From Fen-1077 sp050014355 (GTDB taxonomy: Bacteria > Chloroflexota > Dehalococcoidia > Dehalococcoidales > RBG-16-60-22), in assembly GCA_050014355.1 (NCBI GenBank), contig JBEKDL010000005.1:1-51689 (forward strand): a DNA stretch of 51,689 bases, read 5' to 3'. Made by a program: the position numbers and the translations under genes. Shown here one piece after another: positions 40,962-48,425 of this stretch; positions within the stretch are counted from its first letter, which is position 1, and every line of letters starts with the position of its first letter. The notes under the pieces were generated by a model. It saw only the letters and a list, made by a program, of their open reading frames with translations, had not been told where the DNA came from and made no database searches.

Positions 40962-41459
40962 TTATCTGGCTATCTTAGAGTAAATCTGCCAAGCCTGCTC
41001 GATGGTCTCATCGCGGACACTCCAGGCCCTTTCGACGTTCTCTTCGCGGGACTTGGCGGCCTCGCCGAGTGTCGCCTCATACGCGGAATTAGCGGCTGCC
41101 TCCGCCGCCTGATAAGCTTCTTCGGCCCGTTGCATTAAGTCCTCGCGGGCTTTAGCGGCTTTAGCTATCGCTTCATCGCGGTCACGCAAAGCCTGCGCCG
41201 CGGTAGACTCATAAGCTTTGGAGGACTGCGCTTCGGCCCTTTTGTAGGCTTTAGCTACCTGCGTTTCATTTTCATGGTAAGCCTTGGCGACCTGGCGCTC
41301 GGCATCCATGTAAGCAGCGTAGGCCCTTTCGGCCTGGCTCATGACCTCGTCAAGTGCGGATTTCGGCCGTTCTTCCATGCTTTCCCCTTCAACCGGCGCT
41401 TCAGCTTTCGCCTCTACCGGCGCGGAGGACTTCTTTGTTCGTTCTTTCTGGGCAGCCAC
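40962..41459 (-). CDS. Alanine-rich protein of eleven-residue repeats
   Basis: This 165-residue protein has a disordered, charged N-terminus (1-45). Residues 46-155 are ten consecutive 11-residue units with no insertions, for example VAKAYHENETQ, VAKAYKRAEAQ, SSKAYESTAAQ, AEEAYQAAEAA and AWSVRDETIEQ, plus a final incomplete one. Hendecads of this sort form straight amphipathic helices, coiled coils or lipid-surface helices as in apolipoprotein- and LEA-like proteins. There is no signal peptide or membrane helix. The GTG start at 41459 has AGGAGG 6 nt upstream. It lies between two FtsZ-like genes, suggesting a cytoskeletal or membrane-adaptor role, by inference only. Confidence 0.8.
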   Translation of the reverse strand: MAAQKERTKKSSAPVEAKAEAPVEGESMEERPKSALDEVMSQAERAYAAYMDAERQVAKAYHENETQVAKAYKRAEAQSSKAYESTAAQALRDRDEAIAKAAKAREDLMQRAEEAYQAAEAAANSAYEATLGEAAKSREENVERAWSVRDETIEQAWQIYSKIAR

Positions 41460-41542
41460 AGGACACCTCCTATTATTTATAATTTCTAATATATTATTAA
41501 CTTTGGTGATACTCTATTTTAATCAGTCACTACTTAGTGCCC

Positions 41543-41571
41543 AGTATAGGGTGCACCCTATAAAAAGTCAA
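41543..41571 (-). promoter_or_regulatory. Promoter of the 11-mer repeat gene with embedded palindrome
   Basis: On the minus strand TTGACT (41566-41571), 17 nt, TATACT (41543-41548). A perfect 18-bp palindrome, TATAGGGTGCACCCTATA (41545-41562), fills the spacer and enters the -10, the position used by repressors or MerR-type regulators. The leader would be about 77 nt. Confidence 0.75.
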
Positions 41572-41648
41572 GCTAAACTCAAACCTTCCGGCAATACCGG
41601 CTTATTTTAAAAAATAATCGACCTTCCTAGCAACTCAATATAACATTA

Positions 41649-43598
41649 TCATTCTTCGGCGGATTCAGCGTCGCCCTTCTTTGTCCGCTCGGCTTTTTTT
41701 GTTTCGTACATCTTGGCCAGTGATTCCAGGCGTGCTTCCATCGTGCCTTTAATCTCTTTGCGGATTTCTTTTGGTCTTTTTTCCATTTCTATTTCTTCGT
41801 CTTCTGGGGCTTCTTTTATAGCTTCTTCGGCGGGTTCCGGAGAACCGCTCTTATTTTTATGGGTGTCGGCGCCGGCCGCCGTGCCAGCCGCAACCTCGTC
41901 TTTCCTGGCTTCTTCGGAAGTTTCGCTTTCGTCTATGGTGGCTTGATACGCCTTTAGTGACGCCTCGGAAGTCTTTCTGGCAACCTTCACCGATGTCTCG
42001 GTGGCTTCCTGGATAGCTTTCATGGTCTTTTCCGCCGATTGACGGGCGGCTTTAATTAGAGCTCCCGTAATCTCCTTGGCCGATTTTACCGCGGCCTCGG
42101 CGGCTTCCCTGGTCTGGCGGCTTATCTCTTCGGCCCGGGCCAGGGCAGCTTTTATTTCTTTCTGGGTAGCTTTGGCGCTTTCCTGGGCCGAAGCGGTGGC
42201 TGCTTCAATAGCTGCCTGGACGGTTTTTTTAGATTCCTCGGCTGTTTCTTTGGCTGACTGGCTCAAAGCTTCCGCACGCGCGACCGTTTGCTCGGCCTCT
42301 TTTCTCGATGCTTCAATGGCTTCCCTGACCGCTTTGTCGGTCTCCTCCGCGATGGCGGCAGCGGCGCTGTCCATTTCTTCCATCTTGGTAACTGCCTCCA
42401 GGAATCCGTGGGATAGCGCTTGGGCCCTGTCCTTGGCCTCTTTACCTATTTCCTCCGCCCGCGCTGTGGCTTCCTGGCCCTTGGCGATTAATGCCTGTGA
42501 TGTTTCTTTAGTTTCCCGGCACACCTGTTCGATTCCGTTCATCTTTTCCTGGAATGCGGCGGCGGAGGTGGCGGCGCTGTCATTCGCCTCTTTGCTGATT
42601 AGTTCCGCCCGCTTGATAGCTTCTTGAGATGCCTTGATTGAAGCTTCCGAGGCCTCTTTGGCCACCTTAATGGCTTCTTCTGTGGCAGCCCGGATCTCTA
42701 TGGATATTTCTTCTGCCCGGTTCATCGTTTCCTGGGCCATCTGCTGCAAAGTGTTGTGGGCCTGGCTGGTTTCTTTAGCCAGAGTCTCGATGCGGTTCAT
42801 CGCTTCCTGTGCCGTCCTTTGCGCCGCCTCGGCAATTTCCCGCGCGACTTTGCTCACGGCGTCGGCCCGGTTGGCGGCTTCTTCCGAGGCCCTGGCAGCG
42901 ACGTCAACGGCTTCCCTGGTTGCTTTGCTCGTCCTTTCCGCCCGGCTCACCGTGTCCTTGGCCGTTTTATTGACCGCCTCAGCCAGGTCCCTGGCTTCTC
43001 TGGCTATTTTATCCGCCCGGGTGATGGCTTCCTTCATCGTCTTGATTGACTCTTCCGAGACCTCCCTGGCGGTCTTGACTGATGCTTCGGCTTTACCGAC
43101 CGCATCACGTGTAACTTCCGTAGCTGTTTCAGCGGTTTTTCTCGCCTCACGGCTTGTCGCATCGATGCGGCTCAAACCTTCCTGGGATAACATCAATGCC
43201 GATTCGGCGGCGTGCATCGCCTCGATGCCTGTTTTTTCCGCCCGGGCGATAGCGTCCTCGAAAGCTTTGACGACGGACTGGGCGGTCTCTTTGGGCTTTT
43301 TCGCGACCTCTTCAGCGTGGGCGATAGCTTCGTTGGCCGCCCTGATGGTAGCCTCGGAAGCTTCCCGGGCTTGCCGGACGATTTGTTCTGACCGGCTTAT
43401 CGCTTCCCGGGCCGCCCGGGTGGACGACTCGGCGGCCTCTTTCGCCTCCAGGCCTATCTGTTCCGCCCGGCGCGCCGCCTCGTAGGCGGTCCTGTACGAT
43501 ATTCCCGCCGCCTCTCTGGCGGCCCGGCTTAATGCCTCGGCGCGGGCTACAGCTTTCTCAAGGTCGCTGATGTTGCTTTCTTTTACGTCAGGAGACAT
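41649..43598 (-). CDS. Long coiled-coil protein of 25- and 11-residue repeats
   Basis: This 649-residue protein is rich in Ala, Glu and Lys. From residue 15 to about 552 it is built of near-exact 25-residue units (11+14) interrupted only by whole 11-residue units. Units 15-39, 40-64, 65-89 and so on run in phase to 314; then there are single 11-mers at 315-325 and 426-436, two at 462-483 and four at 509-552. Typical units are EAITRADKIAREARDLAEA and EAIKRAELISKEANDS (partial). A charged, probably disordered tail (553-649) contains KEIRKEIKGTMEARLESLAK. It has no signal peptide. It resembles bacterial rod- or filament-forming coiled coils more than any enzyme. It is divergent from the second FtsZ-like gene. 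Confidence 0.8.
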   Translation of the reverse strand: MSPDVKESNISDLEKAVARAEALSRAAREAAGISYRTAYEAARRAEQIGLEAKEAAESSTRAAREAISRSEQIVRQAREASEATIRAANEAIAHAEEVAKKPKETAQSVVKAFEDAIARAEKTGIEAMHAAESALMLSQEGLSRIDATSREARKTAETATEVTRDAVGKAEASVKTAREVSEESIKTMKEAITRADKIAREARDLAEAVNKTAKDTVSRAERTSKATREAVDVAARASEEAANRADAVSKVAREIAEAAQRTAQEAMNRIETLAKETSQAHNTLQQMAQETMNRAEEISIEIRAATEEAIKVAKEASEASIKASQEAIKRAELISKEANDSAATSAAAFQEKMNGIEQVCRETKETSQALIAKGQEATARAEEIGKEAKDRAQALSHGFLEAVTKMEEMDSAAAAIAEETDKAVREAIEASRKEAEQTVARAEALSQSAKETAEESKKTVQAAIEAATASAQESAKATQKEIKAALARAEEISRQTREAAEAAVKSAKEITGALIKAARQSAEKTMKAIQEATETSVKVARKTSEASLKAYQATIDESETSEEARKDEVAAGTAAGADTHKNKSGSPEPAEEAIKEAPEDEEIEMEKRPKEIRKEIKGTMEARLESLAKMYETKKAERTKKGDAESAEE

Positions 43599-43642
43599 TT
43601 ATCCATCCGCTGAAAAATGTGCGTTCTTCAACCAGCATAACT

Positions 43643-43671
43643 ATTATATGCTTCAAACTCCAGTTTTTCAA
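43643..43671 (-). promoter_or_regulatory. Promoter of the long coiled-coil gene
   Basis: On the minus strand TTGAAA (43666-43671), 17 nt, TATAAT (43643-43648). The leader to the ATG at 43598 is about 40 nt. Confidence 0.75.
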
Positions 43672-43754
43672 TAACTAGTATCAGTCAAGGCTAAATCTTA
43701 AGTCAGGCATTATCATGGTACTAAAATATGTGGTAATAATCGGCGAAAGAATAA

Positions 43755-43790
43755 TTGACAATCTTACGCCATTATGCTAAAAATAGCATA
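43755..43790 (+). promoter_or_regulatory. Promoter region and inverted repeat of the second FtsZ-like gene
   Basis: TTGACA (43755-43760) is followed after 17 nt by TAAAAA (43778-43783), a weak -10. Across that -10 lies an inverted repeat, TATGCTA-AAAA-TAGCATA (43773-43790), 18 bp like the palindrome at 41545 but with a different core. A bound regulator would block the promoter. The ATG is at 43823. Confidence 0.55.
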
Positions 43791-43822
43791 ACTAATATAA
43801 ACAAATATATTCGAGGTGTGAT

Positions 43823-44998
43823 ATGAAATTAGTCGTTGTAGGCCTCGGGCAATGTGGCGGCAGGATTGCGGACGAGTTCTCCCGGTTGAACAGCAGGGCC
43901 CACGCCCGGCGCGGTATGAACATCATTACCGGCGTGTTTGCCGTCAATACGGATGCCGCAGATTTAAGCGGGTTATCCAGTATCAGTAAAGACCACCGCC
44001 ATAGAATCCTCATCGGCGGCCGTAAGACCGGCGGGCATGGCGTGGGTAAAATCAACGAGCTAGGCGCCGAAATCGCCAAGGAAGACGCCGATAAAATCGT
44101 TGATGCCATCAGAACGACCAAGGGATTTTTTGAAACAGATGCTTTCCTGCTTATCGCCGGCTCGGCGGGCGGCACCGGCTCCGGCGCGATATCCGTCCTG
44201 ACACAGTTCCTCAAAGAGCGGTATATCGATAAACCTATATGGGACATGGCGGTCCTTCCCTTCGAACATGAAGAAGCCACCGAGGAGAGAACGGTTTTCA
44301 ACGTCGCTACCTGTTTAAAGTCCTGCTATTCCGTGGCCGATGCCGTTTTTATCATGGACAATCAAAGATATGTCCGGAAAGATTCGTCAATCCAGTCCAA
44401 CGTGTCCAAGATAAACAGCATGATTGTCGAGCCCTTCTATAATCTGCTCTGCGCCGGCGAAGAGAAAAAATCGAAATTCATCGGGGCCAAGCTGCTGGAT
44501 GCCGGCGATATCATCCAGACCGTTGTCGGCTGGACGGTCGTCGGCTACGGCAAGACCACGGCGCCGATATTCAGAATGCCTATAGCAATGAAGACCGACT
44601 TCAGGAAGAAGGGCACGGAAATCCAGAAAGGTATCCAGGCCATGGATGAGGCCATCAGCGAGCTTTCGCTTAAGTGCAACCCCGCCGATTGCCGCCGGGC
44701 GCTTTACCTCGTCTCCGGGCCCGCCAAGGAAATGAACATGGATATGGTCAAGGAAATCGGCGATTACATGAGAGACATCGCCCCGGAGGCTATCATCCGT
44801 AACGGCGATTACCCGAGGGAGAGGGGGCTGGTGGATGTTACCGTGCTCCTTTCCGAGCTTAGCGATGTGGAGAAAGTGCGCGACTACTACGTCCGCTCCA
44901 CGGACCTTATCCCAGAGTTTAAAAAGAGACAGGAAGAGACCGAGGACAAGCTGAAAGCGCTGGAAGACGTTTCCAAGGATATACCTTCACTTTTGTAA
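43823..44998 (+). CDS. FtsZ/tubulin-superfamily GTPase, paralogue 2
   Basis: This is exactly as long as the paralogue at 39614 (391 residues) and clearly homologous end to end: GLGQCGGRIADEF, VNTDAADLSGLSS, AGSAGGTGSGA, ILPFEHEE as VLPFEHEEAT, LLDAGDIIQTVVGWT, and the final DIPSLL. It differs mainly at 20-35, 185-200, the linker near 245-265 and the extended charged stretch before the end (EETEDKLKALEDVSK). Both copies keep the G-box and the two T7 aspartates, so both could be active GTPases and might co-polymerise like BtubA/BtubB, by inference. A GAGGTG ribosome-binding site precedes the ATG. Confidence 0.85.
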   Translation: MKLVVVGLGQCGGRIADEFSRLNSRAHARRGMNIITGVFAVNTDAADLSGLSSISKDHRHRILIGGRKTGGHGVGKINELGAEIAKEDADKIVDAIRTTKGFFETDAFLLIAGSAGGTGSGAISVLTQFLKERYIDKPIWDMAVLPFEHEEATEERTVFNVATCLKSCYSVADAVFIMDNQRYVRKDSSIQSNVSKINSMIVEPFYNLLCAGEEKKSKFIGAKLLDAGDIIQTVVGWTVVGYGKTTAPIFRMPIAMKTDFRKKGTEIQKGIQAMDEAISELSLKCNPADCRRALYLVSGPAKEMNMDMVKEIGDYMRDIAPEAIIRNGDYPRERGLVDVTVLLSELSDVEKVRDYYVRSTDLIPEFKKRQEETEDKLKALEDVSKDIPSLL

Positions 44999-45430
44999 AA
45001 TATTATTAAATAAGCGCATTTAATTTAACGGGCACTAAACCGGAAGTTTGAAAACGGGTGATGTGCCCGTTAGTGTTTTATTGTTGCCGGCTATCATAAA
45101 AAATAAATCCGTTTTTGACCAGGCATTTAAGGGTCCCGACATGTCGGGACCCTTTCTTTTTCATCCTTTCCAAAAAAATATTTCTGAGCTCCAAACTAAA
45201 CCAATATTTATGGTGTATCCTTACTTATCCCCATCAAACTGTAACAAATTATTTATATAACAGCAGCCTTTTTTTATGTTTTGATTATCACCTCGCTGTT
45301 ATCTTTTATGGTGCTGTAATGGCGAAAATCCGCCAGCGGCTAATAAATAGAACCCGGAAAACAGAGGCACGCCGAAAAACGACGTTATCGGTCCTTTGTT
45401 AAAACTCTTCTATTTGAAGAGGAGGGCACG
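44999..45430 (+). other. Long intergenic region with hairpins before the archaellin gene
   Basis: There is no supported protein gene here. AACGGGCAC (45027-45035) pairs with GTGCCCGTT (45063-45071) around a 27-nt loop, probably ending the second FtsZ-like transcript. A strong terminator follows at 45129-45161. Just before the archaellin start, CTCTTC-TATTT-GAAGAG (45405-45421) forms a small hairpin whose 3' arm touches the GGAGG ribosome-binding site, so it could damp translation. TTGATT near 45276 may be part of a promoter, without a good -10. A basic 27-codon ORF at 45319 lacks a ribosome-binding site and is not called. Confidence 0.5.
45129..45161 (+). terminator. Rho-independent terminator
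   Basis: A perfect 26-bp palindrome (AAGGGTCCCGACA and its complement TGTCGGGACCCTT, 45129-45154) is followed by TCTTTTT. It lies about 130 nt downstream of the second FtsZ-like gene. Confidence 0.88.
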
Positions 45431-46012
45431 ATGTTGAAAAGGCTATTAATCAAGCTGCGCAAGGCGCAGGAAGGCATTACCGGTCTGGAAACAGCTATTA
45501 TCCTTATCGCGTTCGTCATCGTGGCATCGGTGTTCGCTTACGTGGTCTTGTCCGCCGGCCTTTTTTCTTCCCAGAAAGTGAAAGAAGCCGTCAACGCGGG
45601 CGTCGAATCGACCATGGCGGCGGTGGAGCTAAAAGGCGATATCATCGCCAAGATGGACAACGGTTTGGCAAGTGAAATTTATTTGTTCGTCGGAATTCCG
45701 GCGGCCGGGACCCCGGTTGACTTTAGCCCCTCGTCCGCCAATGTCAGCCCGCTGGTCATCTCTTATATAGACGCCAATAACATGATACCGAGCATGAACT
45801 GGACAATTACGAAATTAAGCACGATTAACGATGATAATTTGCTTGACCCTAATGAGCTATTCCAGGTAACGATATTTGTGCCTAACTCCGGCAACGTTAG
45901 TATCGGGCCTTATCACCGGTTTACGCTGGAGCTCAAGCCTCCCGATGGCCCGGTATTATCTATTTCGCGGACGATACCTGCCCGGGTAAGCGGGTACACG
46001 AACCTGCATTAA
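45431..46012 (+). CDS. Archaellin-like (archaeal flagellin/type IV pilin family) protein
   Basis: This 193-residue secreted filament protein has the class III signal peptide of archaellins: a basic leader (MLKRLLIKLRKAQEG), predicted cleavage after Gly15, then the hydrophobic ITGLETAIILIAFVIVASVF core. SAGLFSSQKVKEAVNAGVES and AAVELKGDIIAK, strikingly like archaeal FlaB, follow. The rest is a beta-rich globular domain. It has no cysteines. GGAGG precedes the ATG by 5 nt, and it is followed by its own terminator. No archaellar motor or prepilin peptidase genes are in the window. Archaella-like loci are known from some Chloroflexota, so this need not be a recent transfer. Confidence 0.85.
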   Translation: MLKRLLIKLRKAQEGITGLETAIILIAFVIVASVFAYVVLSAGLFSSQKVKEAVNAGVESTMAAVELKGDIIAKMDNGLASEIYLFVGIPAAGTPVDFSPSSANVSPLVISYIDANNMIPSMNWTITKLSTINDDNLLDPNELFQVTIFVPNSGNVSIGPYHRFTLELKPPDGPVLSISRTIPARVSGYTNLH

Positions 46013-46070
46013 TGGCTGTGCTGGATTGACGGAAAGGCCGATAAAAGGCTGATAGAATAGGTGGTGCTAT

Positions 46071-46108
46071 AAAGAAGTGGTGCTTCACAGCATCACTTCT
46101 TTGTTTTT
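46071..46108 (+). terminator. Terminator of the archaellin-like gene
   Basis: AAAGAAGTGGTGC pairs with GCATCACTTCTTT (13 pairs including one G-T) around TTCACA, followed by GTTTTT. The stop codon of the minus-strand HTH gene lies within it. Confidence 0.9.
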
Positions 46109-46323
46109 AGCGCCCACAGCTCGCGGAAAACACGGCGTTTGCTGTCCAGCGGAACGGGGAAATTATGCTCCAGAAGGTTGACCTGTTCGCAGGGGATACC
46201 GGCCAGGTCAGCCACGTTCTGCTGGGTGAGGAGGCAGGCAACGCGGAGACGCCGGGCCTCCGTGCCGAAGGTTGATTTATCTGAAGAAGAAAGCATCGCT
46301 TTCATGATAATTCCTGACACCAT
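46093..46323 (-). CDS. XRE-like helix-turn-helix protein
   Basis: This protein of about 76 residues has a lambda-repressor-like HTH: FGTEARRLRVACLLTQQNVA followed by DLAGIPCEQVNLLEHN (LTQQNVADLAGI is helices 2-3, the recognition helix is PCEQVNLLE). A basic tail ends ALKTKK. I chose the ATG at 46323 (AGGA 8 nt upstream); another ATG lies at 46305. It is divergent from pyrD and convergent with the archaellin-like gene. It could regulate either neighbour, but nothing in the sequence shows which. Confidence 0.75.
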   Translation of the reverse strand: MVSGIIMKAMLSSSDKSTFGTEARRLRVACLLTQQNVADLAGIPCEQVNLLEHNFPVPLDSKRRVFRELWALKTKK

Positions 46324-46453
46324 GATATATTCCTGTTGAAAAGCTGGCAAGCAGGGGTTTACCCCGTCGGACTGGGGGGTAGCACCCAAATAACTTGAAA
46401 TAACGTCTTATACTCTGCTAAGCTTTGAGCCAGAAACCAATAGCAGGAGAGGT

Positions 46454-47395
46454 ATGCCGGTAGATTTATCAGTTCAGCTTGCCCCTAAAAATAAGCGGGG
46501 CCTGCGCCTGGCCAATCCGGTGATGACCGCCTCCGGCACCTTCGGCTACGGTACAGAATACAGCCAGTTGTTCGATACACAGCGGCTGGGGGCCATCATC
46601 TGCAAAGGTACCACTCTTGAACCGCGGGAAGGGAATGAGCAGCCGCGCCTTGTGGAGACAACGGGTGGTGTGATTAACTCCATCGGGCTTCAGAACATCG
46701 GTGTGGAGGCTCTCGTCCGGGAGAAAGCGCCGCTCTGGGCGAAATGGCGCGTGCCGGTAATTGTTAATATCGCCGGGGATACTGTTGATGAATATGGAGA
46801 CCTGGCCAAAAGGTTAGACAGCGTTAAAGGCGTTAGCGCCCTGGAGGTAAACATCAGCTGTCCCAATGTTAGAGCCGGCTGCGCCTTATTCGGCGCCAGC
46901 CCCGATTCCGCCGCCGCGGTGACCGCCGCGGTCAGGGCCGCCACCACTCTGCCGGTGTTCGTTAAACTTACCCCGAATGCAGGAGATATCGTCAGTGTTG
47001 CCAGGGCCGTGGCTGGCGCAGGGGCCGATGCCGTATCGCTGATTAATAGCGTTAAGGGAATGGCGATAGATATATCCCAAAGACGTCCGGCCATCGGAAA
47101 TATCACCGGAGGTCTGTCCGGCCCGGCGATAAAGCCCCTGGCGCTAGCCATGGTCTATGAAGTGGCCGGCGCGGTGGACATACCGGTTATCGGTATCGGG
47201 GGCATTGCTACCGCGGCGGACGCCCTGGAGTTTATCATGGCGGGGGCCAGTGCCGTGCAGGTCGGTTCCGCCACTTTTCGCAATCCCCGCGCCGCCCTGG
47301 ATGTCCTGGAAGGCATTGAGCGGTTCATGGAAAAGGAAGGGCTCAAGAAACTTTCTGAAATTATCGGGGCAGCGAGGCCTTCCGGAAAAGCATAA
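46454..47395 (+). CDS. pyrD: Dihydroorotate dehydrogenase, class 1B catalytic subunit
   Basis: This 313-residue FMN enzyme of pyrimidine synthesis has a substrate loop with catalytic Cys in NISCPNVRAG, which marks class 1, and MTASGTFGYG at the N-terminus. NSVKGMAIDI, GGLSGPAIKP and GIGGI are the FMN/phosphate-binding segments. The 1B type normally works with the Fe-S flavoprotein PyrK, which is not adjacent. GGAGAGG lies just before the ATG. Its 3' end overlaps the convergent hydrolase gene by 35 nt. Confidence 0.95.
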   Translation: MPVDLSVQLAPKNKRGLRLANPVMTASGTFGYGTEYSQLFDTQRLGAIICKGTTLEPREGNEQPRLVETTGGVINSIGLQNIGVEALVREKAPLWAKWRVPVIVNIAGDTVDEYGDLAKRLDSVKGVSALEVNISCPNVRAGCALFGASPDSAAAVTAAVRAATTLPVFVKLTPNAGDIVSVARAVAGAGADAVSLINSVKGMAIDISQRRPAIGNITGGLSGPAIKPLALAMVYEVAGAVDIPVIGIGGIATAADALEFIMAGASAVQVGSATFRNPRAALDVLEGIERFMEKEGLKKLSEIIGAARPSGKA

Positions 47396-48368
47396 TATCC
47401 TCGCCGGGCAGCCTGTCCACGCGGCCGCTGGTAGCCATCATTTCCAGGTGGGCCAGCGTTTCCAGCACCGCCATCCTTTTATGGAAATCCGGCAAGGAGT
47501 TCCAGCTGCCTTTAAAACCCCAGCTCACTTTCTGGGCAATTTGATAACTCGTCCTGGCTTTTTCACCCAGGGCGACCAGTATTTCACCGTTCCTCTGCTC
47601 GTGGTGCTTTAAAATCGCATCGACGCGCTCCCTGAAATCAGTAAAGGGCTTTTCATGGCCGGGCAGTGCGCGTTCGACTTCCAGGTTCTTTAAACTATTA
47701 AGCGAATCGAAATATCGGCCCAAGGGATTCTCGATGGCCTGGGGATGCACGCTGACGTTGGGAGTGATGGTCGGCAGGATATGGTCGCCGGAGAGGAAGA
47801 TTTTTTTCTCCGGTTCGTAGAGACAGATGTGTCCGGAGGAATGTCCCGGCGTCCAGATGACTTTAAAAGTGAAGAGGCCGGTGGTGACGGTTTCATCGTC
47901 GTGGAGGAGGATGTCCGGCTGTGTGGGGACGACGTAACGCTCCAGGCCCACGGTGGCGTTGCTCAAGTTCTTGATCATTTTAGCCGGTACGCCATTGGCC
48001 GCGAGGAGCTGGTCTATCTGGTTAAGCAGCGCCTCCATGGAGACATACCTGGGCTCGATGAAGTCTTTTTCGATATGGTGCATGGCGAGGCTGGCTCCGG
48101 AAATTTTCTTAACGCGCCCGGCCATGCCGTAGTGGTCGGGGTGGACATGGGTGACCAGAATCTGGGAAATGTCTTTGACACCAGCGCCTATTTCCGCCAT
48201 ACCGTTTGTCAGAGCGGCGAAAGATTCTTCGGTGTTCCATCCGGCGTCGACCAGGAGATAGCCGTCGTTTCCGCGGATGACATAGGCATTAACGAATGAA
48301 AGCCCTGATTCATCCGTGGTAATCATGGGGAGCTTAATCCAGTAAATGCCGGGGATAATTTCTTCCAT
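47361..48368 (-). CDS. Metallo-beta-lactamase-fold hydrolase
   Basis: This 335-residue protein has the di-zinc HxHxDH motif (THVHPDHYGM) near residue 75, a further His in TPGHSSGHIC, the bridging Asp in FLSGDHI and a last His in PGHEKPF. A C-terminal helical/winged domain (about 255-335, with DAILKHHEQRNGEIL) is typical of the LACTB2/glyoxalase-II-like branch with broad thioester or lactone hydrolase or nuclease-related functions. It starts with ATG at 48368. Its end overlaps pyrD on the other strand. The substrate is unknown. Confidence 0.9.
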   Translation of the reverse strand: MEEIIPGIYWIKLPMITTDESGLSFVNAYVIRGNDGYLLVDAGWNTEESFAALTNGMAEIGAGVKDISQILVTHVHPDHYGMAGRVKKISGASLAMHHIEKDFIEPRYVSMEALLNQIDQLLAANGVPAKMIKNLSNATVGLERYVVPTQPDILLHDDETVTTGLFTFKVIWTPGHSSGHICLYEPEKKIFLSGDHILPTITPNVSVHPQAIENPLGRYFDSLNSLKNLEVERALPGHEKPFTDFRERVDAILKHHEQRNGEILVALGEKARTSYQIAQKVSWGFKGSWNSLPDFHKRMAVLETLAHLEMMATSGRVDRLPGEDIMLFRKASLPR

Positions 48369-48394
48369 ATTTTTCTTCTCTATGTTTCCTTCTT

Positions 48395-48425
48395 TGTCAT
48401 TCCCAACTTGATTGGGAATCCAGAG
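48395..48425. repeat. Left half of the palindromic repeat flanking the GIY-YIG gene
   Basis: TGTCATTCCCAA-CTTGA-TTGGGAATCCA is nearly identical to the left half of the gene-less element at 40844 (one base change in the loop). It abuts the GIY-YIG stop codon directly. Confidence 0.88.

Noticed and set aside
42076..43485. Long plus-strand ORFs opposite the 25-residue-repeat gene
   Set aside because: Ala/Ser-rich mirror translations of the repeats; no start signals. The minus-strand frame has regular protein periodicity and its own promoter.
45319..45400. Possible c-di-GMP or other riboswitch before the archaellin-like gene
   Set aside because: I compared it with the c-di-GMP-I core and others from memory and could not match the conserved positions.
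45319..45402. A 27-codon basic peptide ORF upstream of the archaellin-like gene
   Set aside because: No ribosome-binding site and no homology; length within chance.
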